Assembly (NCBI GenBank): GCA_964551975.1
Contig: CAZKFI010000002.1
Coordinates: forward strand, 16,980-80,979
DNA length: 64,000 bases
Reading direction: 5' to 3'
DNA from: REEB426 sp964551975
GTDB taxonomy: Bacteria; Actinomycetota; Actinomycetes; S36-B12
Positions 38,425-46,475 of the stretch are shown in pieces. Both the position numbers and the translations under genes were made by a program. Numbering within the stretch: position 1 is the first letter of the stretch; each line of letters starts with the position of its first letter. Under the pieces are notes generated by a model. That model was not told the DNA's origin. It searched no databases and worked only from the letters and a program-made list of their open reading frames with translations.

Positions 38425-38450
38425 AGGTTACGGTTCCGTAGGTTACGGTT
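38419..38450 (+). promoter_or_regulatory. Tandem palindromic operators
   Basis: ACCGTA-GGT-TACGGT (38420-38434) and CCGTA-GGT-TACGG (38436-38448) are perfect palindromes whose centres are 15 bases apart; they form two copies of a 15-base direct repeat (CCGTAGGTTACGGTT), with a decayed third copy after them. They cover the -10 box and start site of the desaturase promoter. The TetR gene just downstream of the desaturase is the natural candidate for the binding protein (inference). Confidence 0.65.
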
Positions 38451-38496
38451 CCGGAGGTTGGAAAGCCTGCACGATGACAGTCAAGGGAGTGGATGC

Positions 38497-39495
38497 ATGA
38501 GCCTTGCAGAACCGGATCTTGAATTGGGGTTCCCGCCTGAGGGCGAGATGGACCTGACCCAGGAGCCGCCAACGGTCGCCATGAAGATCGCTATCGGCAT
38601 CTTCATCGTCGCGCCCACCGTTGCCCTGCTCGCCACCATTCCGATGTTGTGGGGCGGTTGGCTCAGTTGGGTGGATCTCGGGATCTTGGCTCTGTTTTGG
38701 GCGATCACCGGTGTCGGCATCACGGTTGGGTACCACCGCTACTTCACTCATGGATCATTCAAGGCGGTACGACCGGTCAAGATCGCTCTGGCCATTGCGG
38801 GATCAATGGCCCTGCAAGGTTCCCTTGCCCAGTGGGTTGCAGACCATCGCAAGCATCACAAGTTCTCCGACGAGGTCGGTGATCCCCATTCCCCATGGCG
38901 TTTCGGCACTTCGCACCGCGCCGTGGCCAAGGGTTTGGTCTATGCGCACGTCACCTGGATTTTCGATGAGAACCAGAGTTCGATTCGCCAGTACGCGCCT
39001 GACATCGCGGATGATCCAGATCTACGCGCCATCAGCCGCTGGTTCCCGGGGATCGTTGCCGCCAGCCTTCTCTTGCCAGCAATCCTCGGTGGCCTGCTCA
39101 CCTGGTCCTGGGTCGGTGCCCTCACAGCGTTCTTCTGGGCGGGCCTGGTTCGAATCGCCGTGGTGCATCACGTCACCTGGTCGATCAACTCGATCTGCCA
39201 CGTATACGGCAAGCGTCCGTTCAAGGCTCGCGACCTGTCGAGCAATGTTGCTTGGCTGGCCATTCCATCCTTTGGCGAGTCCTGGCACAACCTGCACCAC
39301 TCCGACCCGACCTGTGCACGCCACGGCGTACTGCGGGGCCAGATCGATCCGAGTGCGCGGATGATCCGCACCTTGGAGATGCTGAAGCTCGCCTCTGACG
39401 TGCGCTGGCCCAAGCCGCAGCGCATTGCTGCGCGCCTGGTTGATCCGGCTATGCGCACACGAGTTCGCGGCTACGTCGATCCACAAACCCCGTAG
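38497..39495 (+). CDS. Acyl-CoA / fatty acid desaturase (delta-9 type)
   Basis: 332 residues from ATG 38497, preceded by AAGGGAG. The three histidine boxes of membrane di-iron desaturases are seen: HRYFTH, HRKHHKF and the C-terminal HNLHHSDPT, with four hydrophobic segments (about 30-50, 60-80, 180-200, 205-220). The enzyme introduces a double bond into saturated acyl chains in the membrane. It is followed after 12 bases by a TetR regulator and preceded by paired palindromes, suggesting feedback control of membrane fluidity. Confidence 0.92.
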   Translation: MSLAEPDLELGFPPEGEMDLTQEPPTVAMKIAIGIFIVAPTVALLATIPMLWGGWLSWVDLGILALFWAITGVGITVGYHRYFTHGSFKAVRPVKIALAIAGSMALQGSLAQWVADHRKHHKFSDEVGDPHSPWRFGTSHRAVAKGLVYAHVTWIFDENQSSIRQYAPDIADDPDLRAISRWFPGIVAASLLLPAILGGLLTWSWVGALTAFFWAGLVRIAVVHHVTWSINSICHVYGKRPFKARDLSSNVAWLAIPSFGESWHNLHHSDPTCARHGVLRGQIDPSARMIRTLEMLKLASDVRWPKPQRIAARLVDPAMRTRVRGYVDPQTP

Positions 39496-39507
39496 CGGCC
39501 ACGCACG

Positions 39508-40236
39508 ATGGCAAGACGGGATGTGGGTAGTCGCGAACTCAGCGCCGAAGACGAAGTCAATGCTGACTTCGCTGACACTTCGGACGGGTCACGGCGCGAT
39601 GCTCGCCGCGCTCCCCGCCGTCGCGACCGGGTTCGCATGAGTGGCCAGGAGCGACGTGAGCAGCTGCTTGATGTTGGTCGCAAACTCTTTGCCGAGAAGG
39701 GCTTTGAGGCGGTAAGCGTCGAAGAGATTGCCGCGAAAGCCGATGTATCAAAGCCAGTGGTCTACGAGCACTTTGGCGGTAAGGAAGGGCTCTACGCAGT
39801 GGTGGTCGATCGCGAGATGAACCACCTGCTCAACGCGATCGGTGACGCACTCACGGCAGGTTCGGCTCGGGCGCTGTTGGAACAGGCGGGCATGGCCCTT
39901 TTCGACTACATCGACGAATACCCAGACGGTTTTCGGATCCTGGTGCGCGACTCGCCGGTTTCGCAGCAGACTGGGTCATTCGCGAGCCTCATCATCGACG
40001 TGGCAGCCCAGGTTGAGCATCTACTGGCGCGCGAATTCCAGACTCACAAAATCAGTACCCGCTTGGCACCGATGTACTCCCAGATGTTGGTCGGCATGGT
40101 GGCTCTGACCGGCCAGTGGTGGCTTGACGTTCGCAAGCCGCGTAAGGAAGACGTCGTTGCACACCTGGTCAATCTGGCCTGGAACGGTCTGGAGCACATG
40201 GACCCCAAGCCGCGTCTGATTACCAACTCTCGTTGA
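39508..40236 (+). CDS. TetR/AcrR family transcriptional regulator
   Basis: 242 residues. After a 45-residue charged N-terminal extension, the DNA-binding domain reads REQLLDVGRKLFAEKGFEAV and VSVEEIAAKADVSKPVVYEH, a standard TetR helix-turn-helix, followed by an all-helical ligand domain. The extension might be shorter if translation starts at an internal codon (for example the Met of MSGQERREQLL, ATG 39638); no convincing ribosome binding site decides this. It is directly after the desaturase gene and probably represses it through the palindromes at 38419-38450. Its end overlaps ispE on the other strand by 17 bases. Confidence 0.87.
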   Translation: MARRDVGSRELSAEDEVNADFADTSDGSRRDARRAPRRRDRVRMSGQERREQLLDVGRKLFAEKGFEAVSVEEIAAKADVSKPVVYEHFGGKEGLYAVVVDREMNHLLNAIGDALTAGSARALLEQAGMALFDYIDEYPDGFRILVRDSPVSQQTGSFASLIIDVAAQVEHLLAREFQTHKISTRLAPMYSQMLVGMVALTGQWWLDVRKPRKEDVVAHLVNLAWNGLEHMDPKPRLITNSR

Positions 40237-41137
40237 TGACCCGCGCCCCAGGCACCGGCCCCTGAGCGCGCTTGACCGAGCGCACCAAACCGGTTGACAT
40301 CAGTCCCACGGCAAGATCAAGGGCGCGCTCTTCATCCGCGACGATGAAGGCCAGGGTCGGACCGGAACCTGAAACCAGCCCGCCGAGTGCACCGAGTTCC
40401 TCCCCTGCTTGCAGTATCCGGGCGAGGTCTGGCCGAAGGCTGAGGGCCGCGTCTTGCAGGTCGTTGGTCAGCGCCAACCCGATGGCCCGGGCATCACCGG
40501 ACCGCAATCCGTGCATCAGACTCTCCGATACCTCTGGATCAGCGACGATGGTGTCGGCACGGAGTCGATCGCACTCCCCGTAGACCGCCGGTGTGGAAAG
40601 ACCCTGATCAGAGACGGCCAACACCCAGTGCAGGGTGCCTCGGGCTAGGACATCCATCAACTGCTCGCCACGTCCGGTACCGATGGCTGTTCCGCCGTGC
40701 AGGGCGAACGGAACATCCGATCCCAGCGTCGCGGCAAGGCGTGAGAGGTCTTCGCGTGAGGTCCCTAGACGCCACAGCGCATCACAGGCCACGAGTGCCG
40801 CAGCGGCATCGGCACTGCCCCCCGCCATACCTCCCGCTACCGGTATGCGCTTATGGATGCGCAGGTGCACATCGGCGTCAACGCCGGCGGCCTCAGCCAG
40901 TAGCTCGGCGGCACGCCAGGCAAGGTTGCTGGCATCGGCAGCGACCGTGGTGTCCCCGATCATTTCCAGGCTTAATCCCGTGCCGGCGGCGGTGGTCTCA
41001 ACGGTGACTTCGTCATAGATGCTCACCGCATGAAAGACCGTCACCAATTCGTGATACCCATCCGAGCGAAGCGGCCCAACACCCAACTGCAGATTGATCT
41101 TGGCCGGGACGCGTACGGTCACGGACTTGGGCTGCAC
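40220..41137 (-). CDS. ispE: 4-diphosphocytidyl-2-C-methyl-D-erythritol kinase
   Basis: 305 residues of the GHMP kinase family: N-terminal VRVPAKINLQLGVG, ATP-binding glycine-rich VAGGMAGGSADAAAAL and C-terminal GLVSGSGPTLAFI. It phosphorylates CDP-methylerythritol in the MEP isoprenoid pathway. GTG 41137 follows the rsmA stop by four bases, the conserved rsmA-ispE arrangement. Confidence 0.94.
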   Translation of the reverse strand: MQPKSVTVRVPAKINLQLGVGPLRSDGYHELVTVFHAVSIYDEVTVETTAAGTGLSLEMIGDTTVAADASNLAWRAAELLAEAAGVDADVHLRIHKRIPVAGGMAGGSADAAAALVACDALWRLGTSREDLSRLAATLGSDVPFALHGGTAIGTGRGEQLMDVLARGTLHWVLAVSDQGLSTPAVYGECDRLRADTIVADPEVSESLMHGLRSGDARAIGLALTNDLQDAALSLRPDLARILQAGEELGALGGLVSGSGPTLAFIVADEERALDLAVGLMSTGLVRSVKRAQGPVPGARVINESW

Positions 41138-41141
41138 GTTC

Positions 41142-42014
41142 TCAGGCTATGCGGTCGCCTAGGACATCAGCGATGCGGGCGAAGTCAGCTATCCGCAACG
41201 TCTCTGGACGCCGACCCGGGTCCACCTGCGCCGCTTCAAGAACCTCTTGACTGGTAGTGCCATCACCGGCCAGTGGCGCCAAGCTGGCTCGAAGGGTCTT
41301 GCGTCGTTGCCCAAACGCAGTATCGATGACATCGAACACGCGCTCGCGTGTGGACCGACACGGCGGAGGCTCAGCCCTGATGATTCGAACGAGTGCCGAA
41401 TCCACATTGGGAACTGGCCAGAACACATGACGAGACACCTCACCTGCGTACTCGCAGTTGCCGTACCACTGCAATTTCACGCTGGGAGCGCCGTAGACCC
41501 GCGAGCCAGGAGCAGCGGCGAGACGTTCCGCAACCTCCTTCTGCACCATGACTAGGCAGGTCTGCAGATTCGTCACGAGCGAGAGCAGGTGAAGGAGAAT
41601 AGGGACCGCCACGTTGTACGGCAGGTTCGCCACCAGCGCGGTCGGCTGCGGCTGCCAACGGTCGATCTGTTCGCTACTGATCCGCAGAGCATCCGCCTGC
41701 ACCACCTGAAGCCGTGCCAGGCACTCAGGAGCGCATTCGGCGACCGTGCTGGGTAGTTGACCAGCGAGACGCGCATCCACTTCCACCGCGATGACATCAA
41801 CGCCAACGTCAAGCAAAGCCAGGGTCAAACTTCCAAGGCCCGGCCCAACCTCCAGAACCCTCGTTCCAGGCGAGAGGTGAGCCACGCGGACGATACGGCG
41901 GACACTATTGGGATCAATGACGAAGTTCTGGCCGAAGGCCTTACTCGGTCGAAGTTCTAGACGTTGGGCAATCGCGCGTACTTCCGCTGCGCCCAACAAG
42001 GTCACACCGTCCAT
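41142..42014 (-). CDS. rsmA: 16S rRNA dimethyladenosine transferase
   Basis: 290 residues. The SAM-binding motif is VLEVGPGLGSLTLAL and the catalytic motif NLPYNVAVPI; the N-terminal KAFGQNFVIDPNSVRRIV is typical of KsgA/RsmA, which dimethylates two adenines near the 3' end of 16S rRNA. ATG is two bases after the tatD stop. rpfB, which lies between tatD and rsmA in mycobacteria, is absent. Confidence 0.95.
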   Translation of the reverse strand: MDGVTLLGAAEVRAIAQRLELRPSKAFGQNFVIDPNSVRRIVRVAHLSPGTRVLEVGPGLGSLTLALLDVGVDVIAVEVDARLAGQLPSTVAECAPECLARLQVVQADALRISSEQIDRWQPQPTALVANLPYNVAVPILLHLLSLVTNLQTCLVMVQKEVAERLAAAPGSRVYGAPSVKLQWYGNCEYAGEVSRHVFWPVPNVDSALVRIIRAEPPPCRSTRERVFDVIDTAFGQRRKTLRASLAPLAGDGTTSQEVLEAAQVDPGRRPETLRIADFARIADVLGDRIA

Positions 42015-42016
42015 CG

Positions 42017-42877
42017 CTACCAGGGTCCGAAGACCCGCTCGCTGTTCTCCCAGAGCGCCTTGGCGAGTGTGAGTTCATCGGTCTGTCGTACCTCTGCCAT
42101 CCGGCGTACCGTGAAGGGCATCAACGTCGAGGCGTTGGCCTTTCCTCGATTCGGAACCGGCGGCAGGTAGGGCGCATCTGTCTCCACGAGCAGGAGTTCA
42201 TCGGGGACTTGTGTGAGCGCCTCACGAAGTGGTTCAGCATTGGGATAGGTCACCACTCCTGCGAACGACATGTACCAGCCGTGTTGAGCGCAGATTCGAG
42301 CCATCGCTGCATCGCCGGAGAAGCAGTGGAAAACAACGGTGCTCGGCGGACCCTGTTGAAGCAGGATGTCGATGACGTCTTCATGCGCATCGCGATCGTG
42401 GATGACCAGCGCTTTGCCCAGGCGCTTGGCAAGGTCGATGTGGAACCGAAAGGAGCGTTGCTGCGCAGCATGACCAGGTGCATCAGTGCGGTAGTAATCC
42501 AGCCCGGTTTCACCGACAGCGTGTACGCGCGGTGCCGAGGCAAGCTGCTCGATCTCGGCCAAGGCAGCGTCCAGCGCGGCCTCACCCTGACGCTCGACGA
42601 GTCGCGCCGCATCGTTGGGATGGATTGCTACACCAGCAACGACGGAACTGTGCTTCTGAACGAAGTCCACCGACCAACGCGCCGACGGCAGATCGCAGCC
42701 AATCTGCACCACTCGGGTCACCCCGACGGCCGCTGCCTGCTCAAGTGCGGTGACGGCATCGGGTTCAACATCCCCATGCAGACTGCGATCGTGCACGTCC
42801 AGGTGGCAGTGCGTATCAACCACTGAGTGGAGCAGGGGCTCAGGCAACTGCGGCGGACCCCCGCGTGCACCAGCCAC
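42017..42877 (-). CDS. tatD: TatD family deoxyribonuclease
   Basis: 286 residues. Metal ligands are in VDTHCHLDVHD, AVGETGLDYY, LVIHDRDAHED, VVFHCFSGD and LLVETDAPYLPP. TatD proteins are metal-dependent DNases with reported 3'-5' exonuclease activity. GTG 42877 follows the metG stop directly, so metG-tatD-rsmA-ispE form one compact operon. Confidence 0.92.
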   Translation of the reverse strand: MAGARGGPPQLPEPLLHSVVDTHCHLDVHDRSLHGDVEPDAVTALEQAAAVGVTRVVQIGCDLPSARWSVDFVQKHSSVVAGVAIHPNDAARLVERQGEAALDAALAEIEQLASAPRVHAVGETGLDYYRTDAPGHAAQQRSFRFHIDLAKRLGKALVIHDRDAHEDVIDILLQQGPPSTVVFHCFSGDAAMARICAQHGWYMSFAGVVTYPNAEPLREALTQVPDELLLVETDAPYLPPVPNRGKANASTLMPFTVRRMAEVRQTDELTLAKALWENSERVFGPW

Positions 42878-44491
42878 CTACGACTCGTCTTCAAGTCGCG
42901 GGTACAGCGCCTCACCCTTGGTCACACGTGTACCCGCCGGAAGTTGCCCCCAGGTCGCTACCCGGTCGACGGGCTGTTCCCCGATCGGACCAAGGGCGAC
43001 ATCCGCACCAAGTTGCTGCCAGAGCCGTGACATCGTCTCGGGCATAACCGGGTGATAAAGCGTCGCAATTGCCCGAAGCGACTCGCAGGTGGTGGCTAGC
43101 ACGGTGTCGAGACGGTCTGCCGTGGCGGGATCCTTGGCCAAGACCCAGGGTTCCTGTTCGGTGACATAGCCGTTCACCGCTTCCACGAAGCCGCGAACCG
43201 CGGCAATGCCGTCTGCAAAGTCAAGCCGCGTCATCGCTTGATCGGCCTGGCTGACCGTGGTCACCAACAACTCCTGTAAGGCACGTTCTGCCTCACCGAC
43301 GCTCGGGCTGCCCGGCAGCATTCCCTGCCGATAGCGCTCAACCATGGCGGTCGCCCGCGATGCGAGATTGCCCAGACCGTTAGCTAGCTCGGCGGTGTAT
43401 CGCGCTGCCATGTCCTCCCAGGAAAACGAGCCATCCTGACCGAAGGCAATAGCACGCATGAAGTAGTAGCGAAACGCGTCGGCCCCGAAGTGGTTGACGA
43501 TCTGCTCGGGAGCAATGCCAGTGAGCTTGCTCTTGGACATCTTCTCCCCGCCGACCAGGAGCCAGCCGTGTGCGAACACCGTGCGTGGCAGTGCCACGTT
43601 CGCGGCAAGCAGCATGGCTGGCCAGTACACGGCATGGAAGCGGAGGATGTCCTTGCCAACCAGGTGAACATCAGCGGGCCAGGTGTGCGCGAACTGCTGA
43701 CCAGCCGGTGAATCTTCGGGCTCCCCGTAGCCCACCGCAGTCGCGTAGTTCAACAGTGCGTCAAACCAGACGTAGACAACCTGCGAGTGGTCCCACGGCA
43801 GTGGAATGCCCCAGGAAACACTCGAACGGCTCATCGAGATATCGACGAGCCCCTGGCGAAGGAACGACATGACCTCGTTATAGGCACTGACCGGTCGCAC
43901 GGCCTCCGGGTGACGCTCGTAATGCTCGATCAGTTGCGGGCCGAATGCGGAGAGTCGGAAGAACCAGTTCTCTTCCTCGAGGTGCTCAACCGGACGACCA
44001 TGGATTGGACACAACTGTTGGCCGTCGAACTCGCCTTCGCCCGCGACTAGGTCACCAGCAAGTTTGAATTCCTCACAGCCCACGCAGTACGGACCCTCAT
44101 ACGGCGCTGAGTACACGTATCCGTTGTCCTTGAGCACCTGCCAGAAGTGCTGAACACGTTGGACGTGCCGAGATTCCGTAGTCCGAATGAAATCGTCATT
44201 TGCAGCGTTGATGGTGCCCAGTACCGGTAACCAGGCATCCGCGACGAGTCGATCCACCCACTCCTGCGGTTGGACGCCACCGCCCGACGCGGCACGTTGC
44301 ACCTTGGTGCCATGCTCGTCTACCCCGGTCAGGAACCACACCTGTTCACCACGCTGGCGATGCCAACGGGTGAGCACATCTCCCGCGGTGGTGGTGTACG
44401 CGTGACCGATGTGCGGAGCATCGTTGACGTAGTAGATCGGTGTCGTGCAATAGAACGCTTTCGAGAACGCTTTCGCACCCGACTCGACCAT
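42878..44491 (-). CDS. metG: Methionine-tRNA ligase
   Basis: 537 residues. The class I signatures are APHIGHAYTT (HIGH) and GGEKMSKSKLTG (KMSKS); a zinc-type insert has YCVGCEEF and LCPIHGRP. The anticodon-binding helical domain follows, and there is no C-terminal EMAP-like domain. ATG 44491 is exactly six bases after TAGGAT (44498-44503), so the mRNA is probably leaderless. First gene of the metG-tatD-rsmA-ispE operon. Confidence 0.96.
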   Translation of the reverse strand: MVESGAKAFSKAFYCTTPIYYVNDAPHIGHAYTTTAGDVLTRWHRQRGEQVWFLTGVDEHGTKVQRAASGGGVQPQEWVDRLVADAWLPVLGTINAANDDFIRTTESRHVQRVQHFWQVLKDNGYVYSAPYEGPYCVGCEEFKLAGDLVAGEGEFDGQQLCPIHGRPVEHLEEENWFFRLSAFGPQLIEHYERHPEAVRPVSAYNEVMSFLRQGLVDISMSRSSVSWGIPLPWDHSQVVYVWFDALLNYATAVGYGEPEDSPAGQQFAHTWPADVHLVGKDILRFHAVYWPAMLLAANVALPRTVFAHGWLLVGGEKMSKSKLTGIAPEQIVNHFGADAFRYYFMRAIAFGQDGSFSWEDMAARYTAELANGLGNLASRATAMVERYRQGMLPGSPSVGEAERALQELLVTTVSQADQAMTRLDFADGIAAVRGFVEAVNGYVTEQEPWVLAKDPATADRLDTVLATTCESLRAIATLYHPVMPETMSRLWQQLGADVALGPIGEQPVDRVATWGQLPAGTRVTKGEALYPRLEDES

Positions 44492-44535
44492 AGGCCGATC
44501 CTAGGCGCCCCACGTGCGCCGATGAGGACCGGAAG

Positions 44536-45369
44536 TTAACTGCGAGCGTCAATTACCGCTTGGTAGACGACCTTGCGCGGCACACCCATCGCCTTGGCCA
44601 CCGCCGCTATCGCCGTTCGGCGATCGAGCCCGGCGGACTCCTGCACGGCAACGGCTGCTGCGAGATCCGTTTCGGAGGCCACCTCGGGCGCAGGTGCACC
44701 CCCGACGACCAGCGTGATTTCCCCGAGCAGCCCGGCCATCGCCCAGGATTGCAACTGCCCGAGCGTCCCCCGGACGATCTCCTCGTGGACCTTGGTCAAC
44801 TCACGGCAGGCCACCGCTGCTCGTTGCGGGCCGAACGATTCACTCATCGCAGCCAGCGTTGCCGCCGCTCGATGGGGCGCTTCGAAGAACACCATCGTCC
44901 GCGCTTCGTCTACCAACTCGGTCAACCGTCGTCGCCGCGGTCCGGCCTGTCTGGGCAAGAACCCTTCAAAGCAGAACCGGTCACTGGGCAGGCCGGAGAC
45001 CACCAGCGCGGCTAGCACCGCCGATGGTCCGGGCAGGACTCGCACCTGCAGATCTGCCTCAATCGCGGCCCGGACCAACCGAAATCCTGGATCACTGATT
45101 CCCGGCATACCCGCATCGGTCAGTACCAAGACCGAGGCACCGCTGCGCGCCTGCTCGACGATCTCGATCGCACGCGCCCGTTCATTGCCCTCGAAGTAGG
45201 AGACCAGTCGACCAGTGATGCGAACCCCGAGAGCATCAACAAGGCGCTTGACTCGACGCGTATCTTCAGCGGCCACCACGTCGGCTTCCGCAAGTGCTTT
45301 CCGTAGCCGCTCAGAGGCATCACCCGAATTCCCGATGGGCGTTGCTGCCAGAGTGATCAGCCCAGCCAC
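44536..45369 (-). CDS. rsmI: 16S rRNA (cytidine(1402)-2'-O)-methyltransferase
   Basis: 277 residues from GTG 45369. LAATPIGNSGDASER, VAAEDTRRVKRL and DAGMPGISDPGFRL are diagnostic of RsmI, a SAM-dependent tetrapyrrole-methylase-fold enzyme. The start is chosen because GAAGAT (45376-45381) lies six bases upstream; the frame is open twelve codons further to GTG 45402. In mycobacteria rsmI is directly divergent to the O-mannosyltransferase gene; here about 1.1 kb of other DNA separates them. Confidence 0.94.
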   Translation of the reverse strand: MAGLITLAATPIGNSGDASERLRKALAEADVVAAEDTRRVKRLVDALGVRITGRLVSYFEGNERARAIEIVEQARSGASVLVLTDAGMPGISDPGFRLVRAAIEADLQVRVLPGPSAVLAALVVSGLPSDRFCFEGFLPRQAGPRRRRLTELVDEARTMVFFEAPHRAAATLAAMSESFGPQRAAVACRELTKVHEEIVRGTLGQLQSWAMAGLLGEITLVVGGAPAPEVASETDLAAAVAVQESAGLDRRTAIAAVAKAMGVPRKVVYQAVIDARS

Positions 45370-45394
45370 GCAGTCATCTTCGCCCACGACTGCC

Positions 45395-45640
45395 TTACCC
45401 ACGCACTCGCACGGAGCGATAGCCCTGTGTCGCCCACATGACCGCCCACCAGTGGCGATCTAGTCGCATCAGCCCCAGGTAGGAGTTCGTGGAGGCGACC
45501 ATTGCCGCGACTTGCTCAGTAGCTGGCGGAAAGGAGACGTTATGTTCATGCTCTGAGAGCACCTGGTGGCACCGCCCCTTCGCCCGCATAGTCAGGGCGA
45601 GTTCAGTTCTGAGGTACCACCAAGGTGATGAGCCATGCCG
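45395..45640 (-). pseudogene. Probable C-terminal remnant of a reverse transcriptase (diversity-generating type)
   Basis: An open frame of about 82 codons with no credible start (first ATG at 45589). It contains VASTNSYLGLMR followed by RHWWAVMWATQGYRSV; the NSYLGxxRH-type motif is, to my knowledge, typical of the thumb/C-terminal part of reverse transcriptases of diversity-generating retroelements. None of the catalytic palm (YxDD) remains. Its place after a DUF1566-type gene on the same strand is where such an RT would sit. The identification rests on a short motif and could be wrong. Confidence 0.45.
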
Positions 45641-45654
45641 TCATCCTCGCCCAT

Positions 45655-45688
45655 CACGGCTGTTGCCGTGTACGTCCTGTAGGAACGT
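45655..45688 (-). terminator. Twin hairpins just after the DUF1566-like gene
   Basis: On the minus strand ACGTTC-CTACA-GGACGT starts two bases after the stop codon, followed by CACGGC-AACA-GCCGTG with a four-base loop. They could act as a terminator, though there is no T run. A short-loop hairpin just past the variable region is also a known feature of diversity-generating retroelement targets. Confidence 0.45.
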
Positions 45689-45690
45689 AA

Positions 45691-46326
45691 CTAGAACGCC
45701 CGCACCGGACGCACAGGCCCGTCCCATTCCTTGCGGTAGTCGTCTATGTATCCCCAGGTGAAACTTATGCGGTCTGCGCTGACCTCTCGGTATAGGCCCG
45801 CGGACTGCGACGAGGTCCAATAGCTGGCAGCACCCAGGCCTCCGACAACCTTGCGCTGAAAATACAGCGCGTGCAGTTCCTTTGTGGACGGCAGGAACCA
45901 GTCATCCTTACCGCCGCCGCGGTACGCAGCCGCGATACCCGCAGCAGTGTCGCCCCCACAAGCTTCAATGATGATGCGTGTGTTCTCGCGACCCATGCCA
46001 ATGTGGCGACCAGTTGGTAAGACAGCGGCATAACCAGGCTGCCCTTCCAGGCACCACGACCACTCCGCGTTCTCCCAGCTCGCCCCCGGACCTCCACGCT
46101 GCTTGCCCTTCACCTTCCCCGCCGCTTCGAGGTAACGCCCCCACGGCTGACGCGACCCCGCGTCATAAAACACAATCCCCCCACCAGGACCGGTATCACC
46201 GATCTTGCACAGCACCTTCTTACCGTCGCACGTCTTCGCTACAGCCGGAGGGGCAAGTCCAATGGGTGCGGCCACCAGCAGAGCACCGACTAGGGCGGCG
46301 AGCCGGATGTGGCCTCCGCGCGTCAT
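45691..46326 (-). CDS. Secreted DUF1566-like (C-type-lectin-fold type) protein
   Basis: 211 residues from ATG 46326 (AAGGA six bases upstream). A Sec signal peptide (LAALVGALLVAAPIGLAPP, cleavage near AVA-K) precedes KVLCKIGDTGPGGGIVFYDA, a common opening of DUF1566/FGE-like repeats, then WFLPSTKELHALY and a C-terminus with YWTSSQSAG and VRPVRAF. Proteins with this ending are frequent targets of diversity-generating retroelements, where codons between YWSS and VRPVR vary. Here it sits beside a possible RT remnant and lies between rsmI and the O-mannosyltransferase gene, which are normally adjacent, so it is probably an insertion. Confidence 0.8.
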   Translation of the reverse strand: MTRGGHIRLAALVGALLVAAPIGLAPPAVAKTCDGKKVLCKIGDTGPGGGIVFYDAGSRQPWGRYLEAAGKVKGKQRGGPGASWENAEWSWCLEGQPGYAAVLPTGRHIGMGRENTRIIIEACGGDTAAGIAAAYRGGGKDDWFLPSTKELHALYFQRKVVGGLGAASYWTSSQSAGLYREVSADRISFTWGYIDDYRKEWDGPVRPVRAF

Positions 46327-46475
46327 AGTCGTCCTTCCTGGCTGCGTCATGTCATCCCGTGTGGCAGCGAACACTCACCCCGTCAGATCGCCCCGCCACC
46401 GTAGCCGACATGAATTCACGTGGTCCAGGTTTCGCTAGGCAGGCTTCAATCGGGCTTGCCGCCTACGATGACGCG

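Noticed and set aside
38405..38460. Short direct repeats as a possible CRISPR
   Set aside because: Only two and a half copies without spacers; they fit operators over a promoter.
45489..45761. Plus-strand frame opposite the RT remnant
   Set aside because: It has rare-looking composition and no homology; the minus strand carries the recognisable motifs.
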